A stretch of DNA of 52,378 nt from CAZGZD01 sp964401915 (GTDB lineage: Bacteria > Patescibacteriota > Microgenomatia > UBA1406 > GWC2-37-13), in contig CAYOAI010000005.1 of NCBI GenBank assembly GCA_964401915.1, positions 1 through 52,378 on the forward strand, written 5' to 3'. This document shows positions 1-8,422 of the stretch, piece by piece. Made by a program: the position numbers and the translations under genes. The notes beneath the pieces are model-generated. The model did no database searches. It was given only the letters and a program-made list of their open reading frames with translations, and had not been told where the DNA came from. The stretch's first letter is position 1. Every line of letters starts with the position of its first letter.

Positions 1-240
1 TTTCGAATTTCTTATATTGAATGCTTGATTATTGTGATTCTTATATCGACAGGACTTGTTATTGAGATGATAAATACAGCACTTGAAGCGACCAATGATG
101 CAATAAGTGTAGAGTGGCGCCAGAGTATCAAATTTGCCAAAGATGCTGCAGCTGGGGCTATGCTGATTTATGCAGCGGGCGCATTTACGTGTGCGTGCTT
201 TATTTTTATTCCGAAGATTATTCTTTTTCTGGGCTTTTAA
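1..240 (+). CDS. dgkA: Undecaprenol/diacylglycerol kinase, C-terminal part (5' truncated by window edge)
   Basis: The open frame is continuous from base 1, so the start lies outside the window. The visible 79 residues carry the DgkA family signature: a membrane helix leading into E-M-I-N-T-A-L-E, then a D in 'TNDA', then K-D-A-A-A-G-A, followed by a second long hydrophobic helix. These small integral membrane kinases phosphorylate diacylglycerol or, in Gram-positive-like bacteria, undecaprenol. The second role would fit the neighbourhood, because mraY follows after 10 bases and uses undecaprenyl phosphate as its lipid acceptor. The lipid substrate is inferred from context only. Family identification is firm; the N-terminal helix is missing here. 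Confidence 0.85.
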   Translation, partial: FRISYIECLIIVILISTGLVIEMINTALEATNDAISVEWRQSIKFAKDAAAGAMLIYAAGAFTCACFIFIPKIILFLGF

Positions 241-250
241 ATACTAATAT

Positions 251-1288
251 ATGGTGATATATCTTTTTGCAACAATTGCATCATTCCTTCTCAATTCGAT
301 ACTAATCGTGCCATTTATAAATTTTTTGTATAGATCTCGCTTCAGAAGGATTCATCAGGAGACAAAAGATCCTTTCAACAAGCGTACTCCAATCTATGAT
401 GAGTTCCATCTCAAAAAAGCTGGTACTCCGGTCGGAGGCGGAGTGCTTATTGTGGGCATAACCGTGATTCTTTTTAGCTTTTTTACTTTTTTATTTCGCC
501 TTTTTAATAGACAGGTAATCTCCAACTATGCATCTGAATCGCTTGAGATCTCTATATTGTTATTTACTTTCATAAGCTTTGCAATTTTGGGTCTATTTGA
601 CGACCTAAATAAAATGTTTTTCTGGAAAAAAAGCAGTTTTATTGGATTGAGGCTAAAGCATAAATTGTTACTTGAAGTTGTTTTGGCGCTTATAGTCTCG
701 TGTGCACTTTATTTTGGACTTAAAATTGATTTTATCAACGTTCCTTTTTTTGGAGTTTTTAAAATCTCATACTTTTATATTCTTTTTGCCACCTTTACTA
801 TTGTGGCTTTTGCCAATGCTGTAAATATTGCAGATGGGCTTGATGGTCTGTCGACCGGTGTCCTGATGATAGCGCTTTCCGCTTTTTGGGTAATAGCCCG
901 CTCAATACTGGATGTGCCAACCTCTATATTTATCGGTGTGTGGTTGGGTGGGCTTTTGGCATTTTTATACTTCAATATTTATCCTGCGCGAATTTTTTTG
1001 GGAGATGTGGGCTCTTTGTCTTTTGGAGCAATGTTTGCTGTTATTGGGCTGGTATTGGGTAAATCGTTCGTCCTTCCTATAATAGGCGCTGTCTTTGTGG
1101 TTGAAATCGCCACATCCTTGCTTCAGCTTTTGAGCCGTAGATTCCGAGGGAAAAAGCTCTTTCCTGTGGCTCCAGCTCATCTGTGGCTTCAACTTCGAGG
1201 ATGGCCGGAACCAAAGATTGTGATGCGTGCATGGATACTCACTGTCGTATTTGCAATTTTGGGACTGATGATTGCATTTTTAAACTAG
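251..1288 (+). CDS. mraY: MraY-type phospho-N-acetylmuramoyl-pentapeptide transferase with degenerate HHH motif
   Basis: A 345-residue polytopic membrane protein of the PNPT family, which attaches phospho-MurNAc-pentapeptide to undecaprenyl phosphate to make lipid I at the inner face of the membrane. Family motifs are GTPVGGG (residues 58-64), NIADGLDG (192-199, with the Mg-binding Asp pair) and FLGDVGS (Asp252). The C-terminal block aligned with MraY P-x-H-H-H-F-E-L-K-G-W reads P-A-H-L-W-L-Q-L-R-G-W around residue 310, so only one of the three histidines remains, while GWPEPK downstream is kept. Its place between dgkA and murD supports the MraY role over a WecA/TagO-like one. The ATG at 251 follows the dgkA stop by 10 bases with no Shine-Dalgarno sequence. 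Confidence 0.85.
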   Translation: MVIYLFATIASFLLNSILIVPFINFLYRSRFRRIHQETKDPFNKRTPIYDEFHLKKAGTPVGGGVLIVGITVILFSFFTFLFRLFNRQVISNYASESLEISILLFTFISFAILGLFDDLNKMFFWKKSSFIGLRLKHKLLLEVVLALIVSCALYFGLKIDFINVPFFGVFKISYFYILFATFTIVAFANAVNIADGLDGLSTGVLMIALSAFWVIARSILDVPTSIFIGVWLGGLLAFLYFNIYPARIFLGDVGSLSFGAMFAVIGLVLGKSFVLPIIGAVFVVEIATSLLQLLSRRFRGKKLFPVAPAHLWLQLRGWPEPKIVMRAWILTVVFAILGLMIAFLN

Positions 1289-1310
1289 TAAAAGGTAGGT
1301 TTGCCAAAAT

Positions 1311-1970
1311 ATGAAGTACAAGATCATTCCTCCTTTTAATCTCAATTTTTTAACTCCTATTTATGACTTTTCGCTTGAGATTGTGGGTTTGGGTAAATCT
1401 TTTAAGCGAACGGCCATTAGCTTAAGCGGGCTTAAAAAAAATGATAGGTTGCTTGACGTTGGTTGTGCTACGGGCACTCTTCTCCTTGAAGCTAAAAAAT
1501 TGCACCCAGCAATTGAAGCGGTTGGAGTAGATCCAGACCCTAAAGCTTTGTCAATTGCGCGCAAAAAATTGAGAAGGTCAAATATAAATGCTAATTTAGT
1601 ACGTACTCGTGCTGAGAAGATGCCATTTAAAGACAATTACTTCGACGTTGTGATTAGCACGCTTGCTTTTCATCATATTCCGCATAAGGCGAAACATGAG
1701 GCTATGCGAGAGATTTACCGCATACTCACGCCTGGTGGAGCTTTCCTTTTGGCAGATATAGGGCGGCCAAAAAATATAATCTGGAAATTGATTTTGAAAG
1801 CAGAAGTAAGACTTATTGAAAAATGGGAATATGTCGATGATAATCTAAAAGGAAATATTCCTATATTTATGAGACGTGCGGGTTTTAAAGTATCTCAAGT
1901 TGCAAAACCGTATCGAGGGATATCTTTCTATTTGGGTAGAAAATCAGATTATAACAAAAATGCACTATGA
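1311..1970 (+). CDS. Class I SAM-dependent methyltransferase of unknown substrate in the division cluster
   Basis: A 219-residue protein with a Rossmann methyltransferase core: motif I is LLDVGCATG (residues 47-55), the acidic residue ending strand 2 lies in GVDPDP, and further motifs are MPFKDNYFD and LAFHHIP, then a G-G-A post-motif. It most resembles the UbiE/methyltransferase-11 type by pattern. It is not RsmH (MraW), the methyltransferase usually found in division clusters, which is longer and has different motifs. The stop overlaps the murD start by four bases (ATGA), so translation of the two is probably coupled. The substrate cannot be read from the sequence; a lipid, quinone or peptidoglycan precursor are all possible. 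Confidence 0.8.
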   Translation: MKYKIIPPFNLNFLTPIYDFSLEIVGLGKSFKRTAISLSGLKKNDRLLDVGCATGTLLLEAKKLHPAIEAVGVDPDPKALSIARKKLRRSNINANLVRTRAEKMPFKDNYFDVVISTLAFHHIPHKAKHEAMREIYRILTPGGAFLLADIGRPKNIIWKLILKAEVRLIEKWEYVDDNLKGNIPIFMRRAGFKVSQVAKPYRGISFYLGRKSDYNKNAL

Positions 1971-3316
1971 ATGAATTATTGAGTGAACAGCTTTCAAATA
2001 AACTCAGAAACAAGAAAGTACTTGTTGTAGGGCTTGGCCTTCAGGGTGGGGGAGTTGGGTTGGTCAAATTCTTGGATAAAATGGGTGCAGAGGTAACTGT
2101 GACGGATCTTCGGATAGAAAGTCAACTTGCCTCTTCAATTGACAAACTCAAGGATATCTCGTACAAGTCGACTTTCGGCGGGCATAAGGAAGAAGACTTT
2201 TTGAACGCCGATATCATATTCAAAGGGCCATCTGTCCCATGGACTCATCCCCTGATTCAAAAAGCTGAGCAAACTGGCATAAGGGTTGAGATGGAGTCTG
2301 CTTTTTTTGCTGCTCACTGTCCGGTTCCTATAATCGGCGTCACTGGTACGCGTGGTAAATCGACGGTGACACATATGATAAGTGCAATTCTCAAAAGAGC
2401 AGGTCGAAATGTACTTCTAGGTGGCAACATTCCGAATGTCTCGACAATAAATCTTCTGAGTGATATTGAAGATGACACTCAGGTAATACTTGAGTTGCCT
2501 TCCTGGCACCTCAGCGGCTTTCACAGGCGGCATATCAGTCCCCATATCGGAGTATTTACAAATATTTTTCCCGATCACCTTAATTATTACAAAGATATGG
2601 ATGAGTACGTATGGGATAAGAAAGCCATCTACCTTTATCAAGGTATCGACGATCATCTGGTAGCCAATAAAAACTTGGAAGAGGTTATAAGCAAGGATGA
2701 TCGCAAAGGAACAATCCATTTTTTTGAAGGAAGCGACTTTGCAGAAAGTATGAGATACCTGAGGGGACCACATAACGTGGAAAATGCAGCAGCTGCCGCA
2801 GAAGTCGCTCGATTGCTGGGTATTAACGAGTCACATATTGCGACATCTTTAAGTGAGTTTAGGGGAGTTCCCTTTAGGCAAGAAGTAGTGGGCACAAAAG
2901 ATAATGTATTCTTTATCAATGACACCACCTCAACTACACCAGCAGCAACAATCGCAGCCCTTAAAAGCTTTCCTCCAGAGCATACTGTGCTTATACTGGG
3001 TGGAGACACTAAAAATCTGCCGACGACTGAGCTTGTTGAGGCGTTGAATTCTGTCAATTCAATAGTCCTTGTAAAAGGCACATTCACAGATGAGATCTTG
3101 ATAGATATCAGCCAAAAATACCAAAACAAGACCTCATCAGTACTTTCTTCTTTATCTGAGGCTGTTGATGCGGCTTATAGAAGGGCCGCTCAAATTAAAT
3201 CAGATGCTGCATATGTACTTTTTTCACCATCGGCCACATCATTCGCTCAATTTGCGAATGAATTTGATCGAGGAGGTGCCTTTAATCAAGAAGTCAAAAA
3301 ACTTACGACTTTATAG
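1967..3316 (+). CDS. murD: UDP-N-acetylmuramoyl-L-alanine--D-glutamate ligase
   Basis: A 449-residue Mur ligase that adds D-Glu to UDP-MurNAc-L-Ala in the cytoplasm using ATP. It has an N-terminal Rossmann-like UDP-binding domain starting with V-V-G-L-G-L-Q-G-G-G, the ATP-binding loop GVTGTRGKST at residues 124-133, a central domain containing F-P-D-H-L-N, and the C-terminal ligase domain ending with SPSATSFAQFANEFDRGG, a form of the usual MurD SPA(C/A)ASFD motif. Length is normal for MurD. The start overlaps the upstream methyltransferase stop as ATGA, and ftsW follows after a 33-base gap. MurC, MurE and MurF are not in this window. Confidence 0.9.
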   Translation: MNELLSEQLSNKLRNKKVLVVGLGLQGGGVGLVKFLDKMGAEVTVTDLRIESQLASSIDKLKDISYKSTFGGHKEEDFLNADIIFKGPSVPWTHPLIQKAEQTGIRVEMESAFFAAHCPVPIIGVTGTRGKSTVTHMISAILKRAGRNVLLGGNIPNVSTINLLSDIEDDTQVILELPSWHLSGFHRRHISPHIGVFTNIFPDHLNYYKDMDEYVWDKKAIYLYQGIDDHLVANKNLEEVISKDDRKGTIHFFEGSDFAESMRYLRGPHNVENAAAAAEVARLLGINESHIATSLSEFRGVPFRQEVVGTKDNVFFINDTTSTTPAATIAALKSFPPEHTVLILGGDTKNLPTTELVEALNSVNSIVLVKGTFTDEILIDISQKYQNKTSSVLSSLSEAVDAAYRRAAQIKSDAAYVLFSPSATSFAQFANEFDRGGAFNQEVKKLTTL

Positions 3317-3349
3317 CAATATAGCTCTTTTTTTTGTACCATAGATAGT

Positions 3350-4395
3350 ATGGTCTCAAAGTTTAGACGTACTCCGACTCTCAAAAAAGCAGGAGTTGCT
3401 TCAATATTTTTCTTTCCAATACTTCTATCTTTGATTGGAATATTCTTTGTATTTGAGGCCTCATCCGTATCAAGCGCCACACAATTTCATGATAGTTTTT
3501 ATTTTTTCAAGCTTCAGGCAATGTGGATTATGGCCGGAATATTTATAATGACACTATTTTCATTCATCGACTACCACAAGCTTTACTACTTTGCATTTAT
3601 GTCTATGATTGGGACAATTATTCTTCTTGTGGCTGTACTAATTCCAGGCATTGGATCAGCTGCTGGTGGAGCCAGGCGTTGGATTGATCTTGGATTTTTT
3701 AGCCTTCAGCCAACCGAAATTGCTAAATTAAGTGTGATTCTTTATCTCGCGTCATGGTTTATACATAAAGAGCGCAAGCGATTCTTCTCTTTTATAATGC
3801 TACTTGGGATACTTATTGGGCTTATTATGCTACAGCCTGATATGGGCACAGCCTCGATTGTTTTTGGTATAAGCATTATTATTTATTTTTTGGCCGGAAT
3901 AGATCTTCATTACCTACTTCTTCTTATACCTGCTTCTGTGGCTGGATTTATAGTACTGGTCAAGACGTCTCCTTATCGTTTTCAGCGAATTATCACATTT
4001 CTCAACCCGAGTCATGATCCGCTCGGTGTTGGATATCATGTGAATCAAATTCTTATTTCACTTGGGAATGGAGGATTCTTTGGGCAGGGATTTGGTGCCA
4101 GTCGCCAAAAATATCTATTCTTGCCCGAGGCACACACCGATTCTATATTTGCGATTATTGCCGAAGAGCTAGGATATGTGGGTAGCGTACTTTTAATCTT
4201 GGGATTTGCAATACTTTTGTATCAGATTTATAAAGCGGGAACCAATTCAAAGGATAGATTTGGCAGACTACTTGCCGGCGGGATACTCGCTTATTTTTCG
4301 CTTCAGATTACAATTAATCTTGCTGGGATGGTCGGGCTTATGCCGCTTACAGGTGTGCCGCTTCCCTTTATATCATATGGAGGATCTCACATACT
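3350..4395 (+). CDS. ftsW: FtsW SEDS glycosyltransferase, 3' end lost in scaffold gap
   Basis: About 348 residues of a SEDS-family lipid II polymerase are visible before the run of Ns. The protein is polytopic and carries G-G-A-R-R-W-I-D-L-G-F-F-S-L-Q-P-T-E, then Q-P-D-M-G-T-A, the catalytic-loop block FLPEAHTDSIFAIIAEE with its Asp, and finally PFISYGGS just before the gap. Only the last membrane segment and tail are missing. Its position between murD and murG points to the divisome FtsW rather than RodA; a second SEDS gene lies at 11991-13028. The reading frame that appears to continue through the gap into the next gene is an artefact of translating Ns. Confidence 0.9.
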
Positions 4396-4495
4396 NNNNN
4401 NNNNNNNNNNNNNNNNNNNNNNNNNNNNNNNNNNNNNNNNNNNNNNNNNNNNNNNNNNNNNNNNNNNNNNNNNNNNNNNNNNNNNNNNNNNNNNN
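4396..4495. other. Assembly gap (100 Ns)
   Basis: Exactly 100 Ns separate ftsW from the C-terminal part of murG. A round 100 is a common placeholder for a gap of unknown size. On the basis of a typical MurG length of about 350-360 residues, roughly 650-700 bases of murG plus the end of ftsW are expected to be missing, and other genes could be hidden too. Confidence 0.98.
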
Positions 4496-4891
4496 ATGCG
4501 CAAAAATTATATTTTGCGTAAGCATTTTTTTGAGGATGAGATTGGGTATGTCTATAGCATATCTGACCTTGTCATCGGTCGCGCAGGTGCAAATACTTTT
4601 TTTGAGCTCCTTGCACTCAAGAAGCCCGTGCTTTTTATTCCTCTTCCGTGGTCGGCTAATCATGAGCAGCAACATCAGGCTCAGATCTTTAAAGATAACG
4701 GAGTGGGGGAGGTATTCAATCAATCAGGTCGTAGTGACGAGCTTCTAAACGTCACTGAGAAAATGTTGGAGAACATAGGTCAGTATAAAAACAACTTTGC
4801 TCGTCTCAAATTTATGTACAAACAGGATGCGACCAATACAATATTGTCTGAAATACTCAAAGGGACGGCAAGTGCCGAATCACTTAAATGA
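4496..4891 (+). CDS. murG: UDP-GlcNAc--lipid I GlcNAc transferase, C-terminal fragment (5' end in gap)
   Basis: About 131 residues remain of the C-terminal GT-B domain. The diagnostic block is SDLVIGRAGANTFFELLALKKPVLFIPLP followed by NHEQQHQA, which forms the UDP-GlcNAc-binding region of MurG; MurG makes lipid II from lipid I at the inner membrane face. The first in-frame ATG after the Ns (4496) is not the true start. The order murD-ftsW-murG is the usual one in bacterial division clusters, which supports the scaffold join. Family assignment is firm despite truncation. Confidence 0.88.
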   Translation: MRKNYILRKHFFEDEIGYVYSISDLVIGRAGANTFFELLALKKPVLFIPLPWSANHEQQHQAQIFKDNGVGEVFNQSGRSDELLNVTEKMLENIGQYKNNFARLKFMYKQDATNTILSEILKGTASAESLK

Positions 4892-4973
4892 TTATGAACG
4901 AACCTATCGCACCCTCAAAAGATCTTTTAGTCCTTATCAACTGAAAAATTATTTCAATCAATTTAATTTTTTG

Positions 4974-5804
4974 ATGAACCTAAAAAAAAATACCACTGAG
5001 ATACCTCGCAGACTTCAGCGGCAGATTGATTCGATGAATTCTGCTCACTCTAAAGAATCTGTAAAAGAATTGGATAAAAAGACAGCGGTCAAGAAAAAGA
5101 AAATATTTAGAAAATTCCTTTTTTATTTTATTGCACTGGCCTTTGGTGTGTCTATATTTTTGTCATATTATATTTTCGATCAAGTATTTTCAATCAAGCG
5201 CATTGAGGTTCACTCAGAGTCAAAAACACCTCCAACCATTCGTGGGATTGAGCTGTATTATAGGGAAAACTTAGTATTTTTAAATCAAAAAAAACTTGAG
5301 GCAGATCTTACAAAAAAAAATCCTCAGTTTAAAAGCATAGTGAGTGAGAAGAGGTTTCCATCATCTATAATACTGACAGTTGAGATGAGCCAGCCAATTG
5401 CTGCTCTTGAGGTAAGTCAGGGTGGATATTTTCAACTCTCAGCAGACGGCCGCATTCTTGAGAAAGTCAAGCGCAAGCCGACTGTTCCTTTAATCATTTA
5501 CTCCCAAAAACTCAATTACATGTTTTTCTCGCCCGGAGATCTTATTGAATATTCAGATTTACAAACAGCCCTTTATTTTTTGAAGAAAACTGAGGAAATT
5601 GGAATGCGGGTTGATGCTATTGATATTGCAGGTCGCAGTATGATACGATTAAATTTGAAAGATAGGCAGATTTTATTTACGACAGAAAAAGATAAAAATT
5701 TGCAGACATATCAGATGTCAACAATTGTAAAGCAGTTTGCGATTGCTGGACATGATTTTAAAGTGCTAGATTTGAGATTTGATAAACCATTAATTAGTAA
5801 TTAA
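4974..5804 (+). CDS. ftsQ: FtsQ/DivIB-like cell division protein
   Basis: A 276-residue bitopic protein. A basic cytoplasmic tail ends in K-K-K-K, one membrane helix spans about residues 43-65, and the extracellular part begins with F-S-I-K-R-I-E-V, typical of the POTRA domain; a later V-E-M-S-Q-P-I-A-A-L-E-V segment is typical of FtsQ. It scaffolds the divisome at the septum. The order murG-ftsQ-ftsA-ftsZ supports the call although primary sequence is weakly conserved in this family. I chose the ATG at 4974; the frame is open upstream into murG but those alternative starts would overlap murG and add an unlikely tail. MurB and MurC, often found between murG and ftsQ, are absent. Confidence 0.8.
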   Translation: MNLKKNTTEIPRRLQRQIDSMNSAHSKESVKELDKKTAVKKKKIFRKFLFYFIALAFGVSIFLSYYIFDQVFSIKRIEVHSESKTPPTIRGIELYYRENLVFLNQKKLEADLTKKNPQFKSIVSEKRFPSSIILTVEMSQPIAALEVSQGGYFQLSADGRILEKVKRKPTVPLIIYSQKLNYMFFSPGDLIEYSDLQTALYFLKKTEEIGMRVDAIDIAGRSMIRLNLKDRQILFTTEKDKNLQTYQMSTIVKQFAIAGHDFKVLDLRFDKPLISN

Positions 5805-5814
5805 GGACAACTTT

Positions 5815-5823
5815 TGATATAAA
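5815..5823 (+). promoter_or_regulatory. Extended -10 promoter for ftsA
   Basis: TGATATAAA carries a TGn extension and a TATAAA -10 box ending 5 bases before the ATG of ftsA at 5829, so a transcript starting here would have almost no leader. No convincing -35 is seen. The same layout recurs elsewhere in the window. Confidence 0.45.
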
Positions 5824-5828
5824 AGAAT

Positions 5829-7103
5829 ATGGCAGATACACTGATTGCTGCAATTGACATTGGATCATCAAAAGTCGCGACAGCCTGCGCAATCGAATCT
5901 GCTGAAGATGCTGAGCTTCGCATTATAGGGTTCAATTCTACACCTTCTCGAGGAGTACGCCGTGGACTCATTGTTGATATAGACCAAGTTACGGCTTCAG
6001 TAGAAGAGTCTGTTGAGAAAGCAGAGAGAATGGCTGGGCATAAGATCAGTGAAGCTTTTGTCTCAGTTGGGGGTCCGCACATCTCATCTCTCAATTCTCA
6101 TGGAGTCGTTGCTGTATCAAGTCCCCAGGGTGAGATCGCAGATGAAGACGTCGCTCGAGTTATTGAGGCAGCTCGTGCTATATCACTATCCACAACCCGG
6201 CAGATTATTGAAGTCTCCCCACGAGAATATATAGTTGATGGTCAAGCAGGCATAAAAAATCCGGTAGGCATGAGCGGGGTTCGACTTGAAGTAGATACCC
6301 ATATTATCACAGCATCATCGACAAATCTGAAAAATATAGATCGCTGTCTGACTGATCTGGGTATTGGAAATAGTGGTTTTATTTTTTGTGGACTGGCATC
6401 ATCTGAGGCAGTGCTTACTGACACTGAGAAAGAGCTTGGTGTGGTACTTGTTGATCTGGGTGGCGGAAAGATAGATCTGTGTTTATATGTTGAAGGCGCT
6501 CTTTCCCACTCTTCATCTATTCCGATTGGAGCTCGTCATATCACCAATGATATTGCAGTTGGACTACGTGTCTCTCTTGAGTCTGCAGAGCGTATTAAGC
6601 TATATCTTACTCAAGAATTAGGCAAGAGGGTTAAAGAGACTGAGGATAGACCTCTTGATAAGCTCAATTTTGCAGATCTTCATCTTCCTGAGAAGATCGA
6701 TGATGTGACATTTAAGACAGTAATTCAGGGGATTATACAGCCACGACTTGAGGAGATCTATAAGATGATAGGTGAGGAGATTAAGCAAAGTGGATATGAT
6801 AAACACATCCCGTCAGGAGTCGTGATCACAGGAGGTGGGGCGCTTACTGTCGGAATGCTTGAAGTGGGACGACGAGTCCTTAGATTGCCAATTCGAGTAG
6901 GTAGTCCACAAAAAGTAACGGGACTACTTGATGAGATTCTTGATCCTCAGTATGCGACCACAACGGGATTGATTTTATATGGCCGTCAAAATATAATTGA
7001 GGACGAAGTCGGAATCAAAAAGTTCAACAAGATATTAAAAGATTTCAAGCTTGGTTCATCTGTGGGTCGAGTTCGTAGTTTTATCAAACAGTTTATTCCG
7101 TAA
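5829..7103 (+). CDS. ftsA: FtsA cell division protein
   Basis: A 424-residue actin-fold ATPase that tethers FtsZ to the membrane. The N-terminal phosphate-1 motif is IAAIDIGSSKV, the 1C domain contains SRGVRRG followed by a conserved helix, the phosphate-2 region reads VVLVDLGGGKIDL, and the adenosine motif is VVITGGGAL. The C-terminus ends with a basic amphipathic stretch of the kind that acts as a membrane-targeting helix (K-Q-F-I-P end). Length is usual for FtsA. It lies 24 bases after ftsQ and 11 bases before ftsZ, consistent with co-transcription, and may have its own promoter at 5815-5823. Confidence 0.92.
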   Translation: MADTLIAAIDIGSSKVATACAIESAEDAELRIIGFNSTPSRGVRRGLIVDIDQVTASVEESVEKAERMAGHKISEAFVSVGGPHISSLNSHGVVAVSSPQGEIADEDVARVIEAARAISLSTTRQIIEVSPREYIVDGQAGIKNPVGMSGVRLEVDTHIITASSTNLKNIDRCLTDLGIGNSGFIFCGLASSEAVLTDTEKELGVVLVDLGGGKIDLCLYVEGALSHSSSIPIGARHITNDIAVGLRVSLESAERIKLYLTQELGKRVKETEDRPLDKLNFADLHLPEKIDDVTFKTVIQGIIQPRLEEIYKMIGEEIKQSGYDKHIPSGVVITGGGALTVGMLEVGRRVLRLPIRVGSPQKVTGLLDEILDPQYATTTGLILYGRQNIIEDEVGIKKFNKILKDFKLGSSVGRVRSFIKQFIP

Positions 7104-7114
7104 TTTGTAAATAT

Positions 7115-8293
7115 ATGCTTATTAAACCCAGAGCCGGGCAACCAGCCAAGATAAAAGTCATAGGAGTTGGGGGAGGAGGAGGGAACGCAGTCTCGTCCAT
7201 GATTGATGATGGAGGTATTGAAGGTGTTGAATTCATCGCAATCAATACAGATGCTCAAGCGCTTCTTGCAAATAAGGCAGAGATCAAGATTCAAATTGGC
7301 GAAAGCCTTACCAAGGGACTCGGCTCTGGAGGAAGCCCTGAGACAGGGTACAAAGCTGCTGAAGAATCTCGAGAACAGCTCAAAGAGGAGATTCAGGGGG
7401 CTGACATGGTATTTATTACAGCTGGTGAGGGTGGAGGCACGGGAACAGGTGCGTCTCCTCTTATCGCTGAGATTGCGAAGGAATCTGGAGCGCTCACTGT
7501 AGCTGTTGTCACTAAGCCATTTGAATTTGAAGGGGCTAAGCGCCGCATATTGGCCGATGATGGTACACAGCGACTTCAGGAGAATGTAGATACGCTAATT
7601 GTCGTGCCCAATCAACGTATTCTTAGTACGATTGACAAGAATACACCGATACTTGAAGCCTTCAAAAGGATTGACTCAGTGCTACATCAAGGGGTAAAGG
7701 GAATCGCGGAGCTTGTCACTGTAGCTGGGCTTATAAATGTTGATTTTGCTGATGTGAAGACGATAATGAGTAATTCAGGCACAGCACTTATGGGAATGGG
7801 GACTGGCTCTGGTGAAAAACGAGCAATAGCTGCGATCAAACAGGCAATCTCATCTCCCCTTCTTGACGTGTCGATCGAAGGCGCTAAAGGAATTCTTTTC
7901 AACATAGTCGGTGGATCTGATCTAACAATGAGTGAGATTGATGAGGCAGCATCGATCATGGCCAAGACCGTAGATCGAGATGCAGATATTATTTTTGGCG
8001 CTGTGATTGATGACAAGATGGTAGATTCGGTAAAGATCACGCTCATCGCCACCAAATTTGATGAAGGCTCACTCAAGTTCTTTAGATTTCGCGCGGACGA
8101 TCGCGAATCGACTCCAGTGCTTGAGGAAGATGATAAAGAAGAGAAGATAGAGGAATCTCGTGAGCACCACGAAATAGATGATGCGCGAGTCAAACAAGCG
8201 CTTTCGCATGATGCGGCTGAATCGCTGAGTGATGACGAGCTATTGGGAGACGATGACGAATTCGACATTCCAGCCTTCTTAAGAAAGAAGTGA
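7115..8293 (+). CDS. ftsZ: FtsZ tubulin-like GTPase
   Basis: A 392-residue tubulin homologue that polymerises into the Z ring. It starts with the nucleotide-binding VGGGGGNAV block, has the tubulin signature GEGGGTGTG at residues 104-112, and the T7 loop with N-V-D-F-A-D. An acidic, low-complexity linker follows (many D, E and S), then the C-terminal peptide EFDIPAFLRKK, a good match to the conserved tail that binds FtsA and other partners. No Shine-Dalgarno sequence is seen in the 11-base gap after ftsA, so translation probably relies on coupling or leader-independent initiation. Confidence 0.96.
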   Translation: MLIKPRAGQPAKIKVIGVGGGGGNAVSSMIDDGGIEGVEFIAINTDAQALLANKAEIKIQIGESLTKGLGSGGSPETGYKAAEESREQLKEEIQGADMVFITAGEGGGTGTGASPLIAEIAKESGALTVAVVTKPFEFEGAKRRILADDGTQRLQENVDTLIVVPNQRILSTIDKNTPILEAFKRIDSVLHQGVKGIAELVTVAGLINVDFADVKTIMSNSGTALMGMGTGSGEKRAIAAIKQAISSPLLDVSIEGAKGILFNIVGGSDLTMSEIDEAASIMAKTVDRDADIIFGAVIDDKMVDSVKITLIATKFDEGSLKFFRFRADDRESTPVLEEDDKEEKIEESREHHEIDDARVKQALSHDAAESLSDDELLGDDDEFDIPAFLRKK

Positions 8294-8361
8294 CGGAATG
8301 GAGAAGTTTACCCTGAGCAGTTCGGCAAGCTCACTGTGAACTAGTCGAAGGGACATTCCCG
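8294..8361. repeat. Nested palindromic repeat after ftsZ
   Basis: Immediately after the ftsZ stop, CGGAATG (8294-8300) opposes CATTCCCG (8354-8361). Inside, CCCTGAGC (8311-8318) opposes GTCGAAGGG (8344-8352) imperfectly, and AGTTC (8319-8323) opposes GAACT (8338-8342). The CCCTGAGC...GTCGAAGGG core resembles a dispersed palindromic sequence I recall from many bacterial genomes. It may act as a transcript end or processing site for the division operon, or be a mobile REP-like element; no T-tract follows. Confidence 0.6.
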
Positions 8362-8387
8362 CATTTCTTCGCAAAAAATAACTTCAT

Positions 8388-8416
8388 TTGACACGCAGTA
8401 TAAACTATCATAGAAT
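8388..8416 (+). promoter_or_regulatory. Sigma-70-type promoter for the 8423 gene
   Basis: TTGACA (8388-8393), a 17-base spacer, and TAGAAT (8411-8416), one mismatch from consensus. The -10 box ends 6 bases before the ATG at 8423, so the expected transcription start falls on or within a base or two of the start codon, giving a leaderless mRNA. Confidence 0.8.
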
Positions 8417-8422
8417 CAAAAT

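Noticed and set aside
3350..4891. A single 513-residue FtsW-MurG fusion protein
   Set aside because: The frame is continuous only because 100 Ns are translated as unknown residues; FtsW stops short before the gap and MurG motifs begin after it.
7687..8268. A 193-residue minus-strand serine-rich open frame opposite ftsZ
   Set aside because: Serine-rich frames opposite acidic coding sequence are a common shadow effect; ftsZ is certain on the plus strand.
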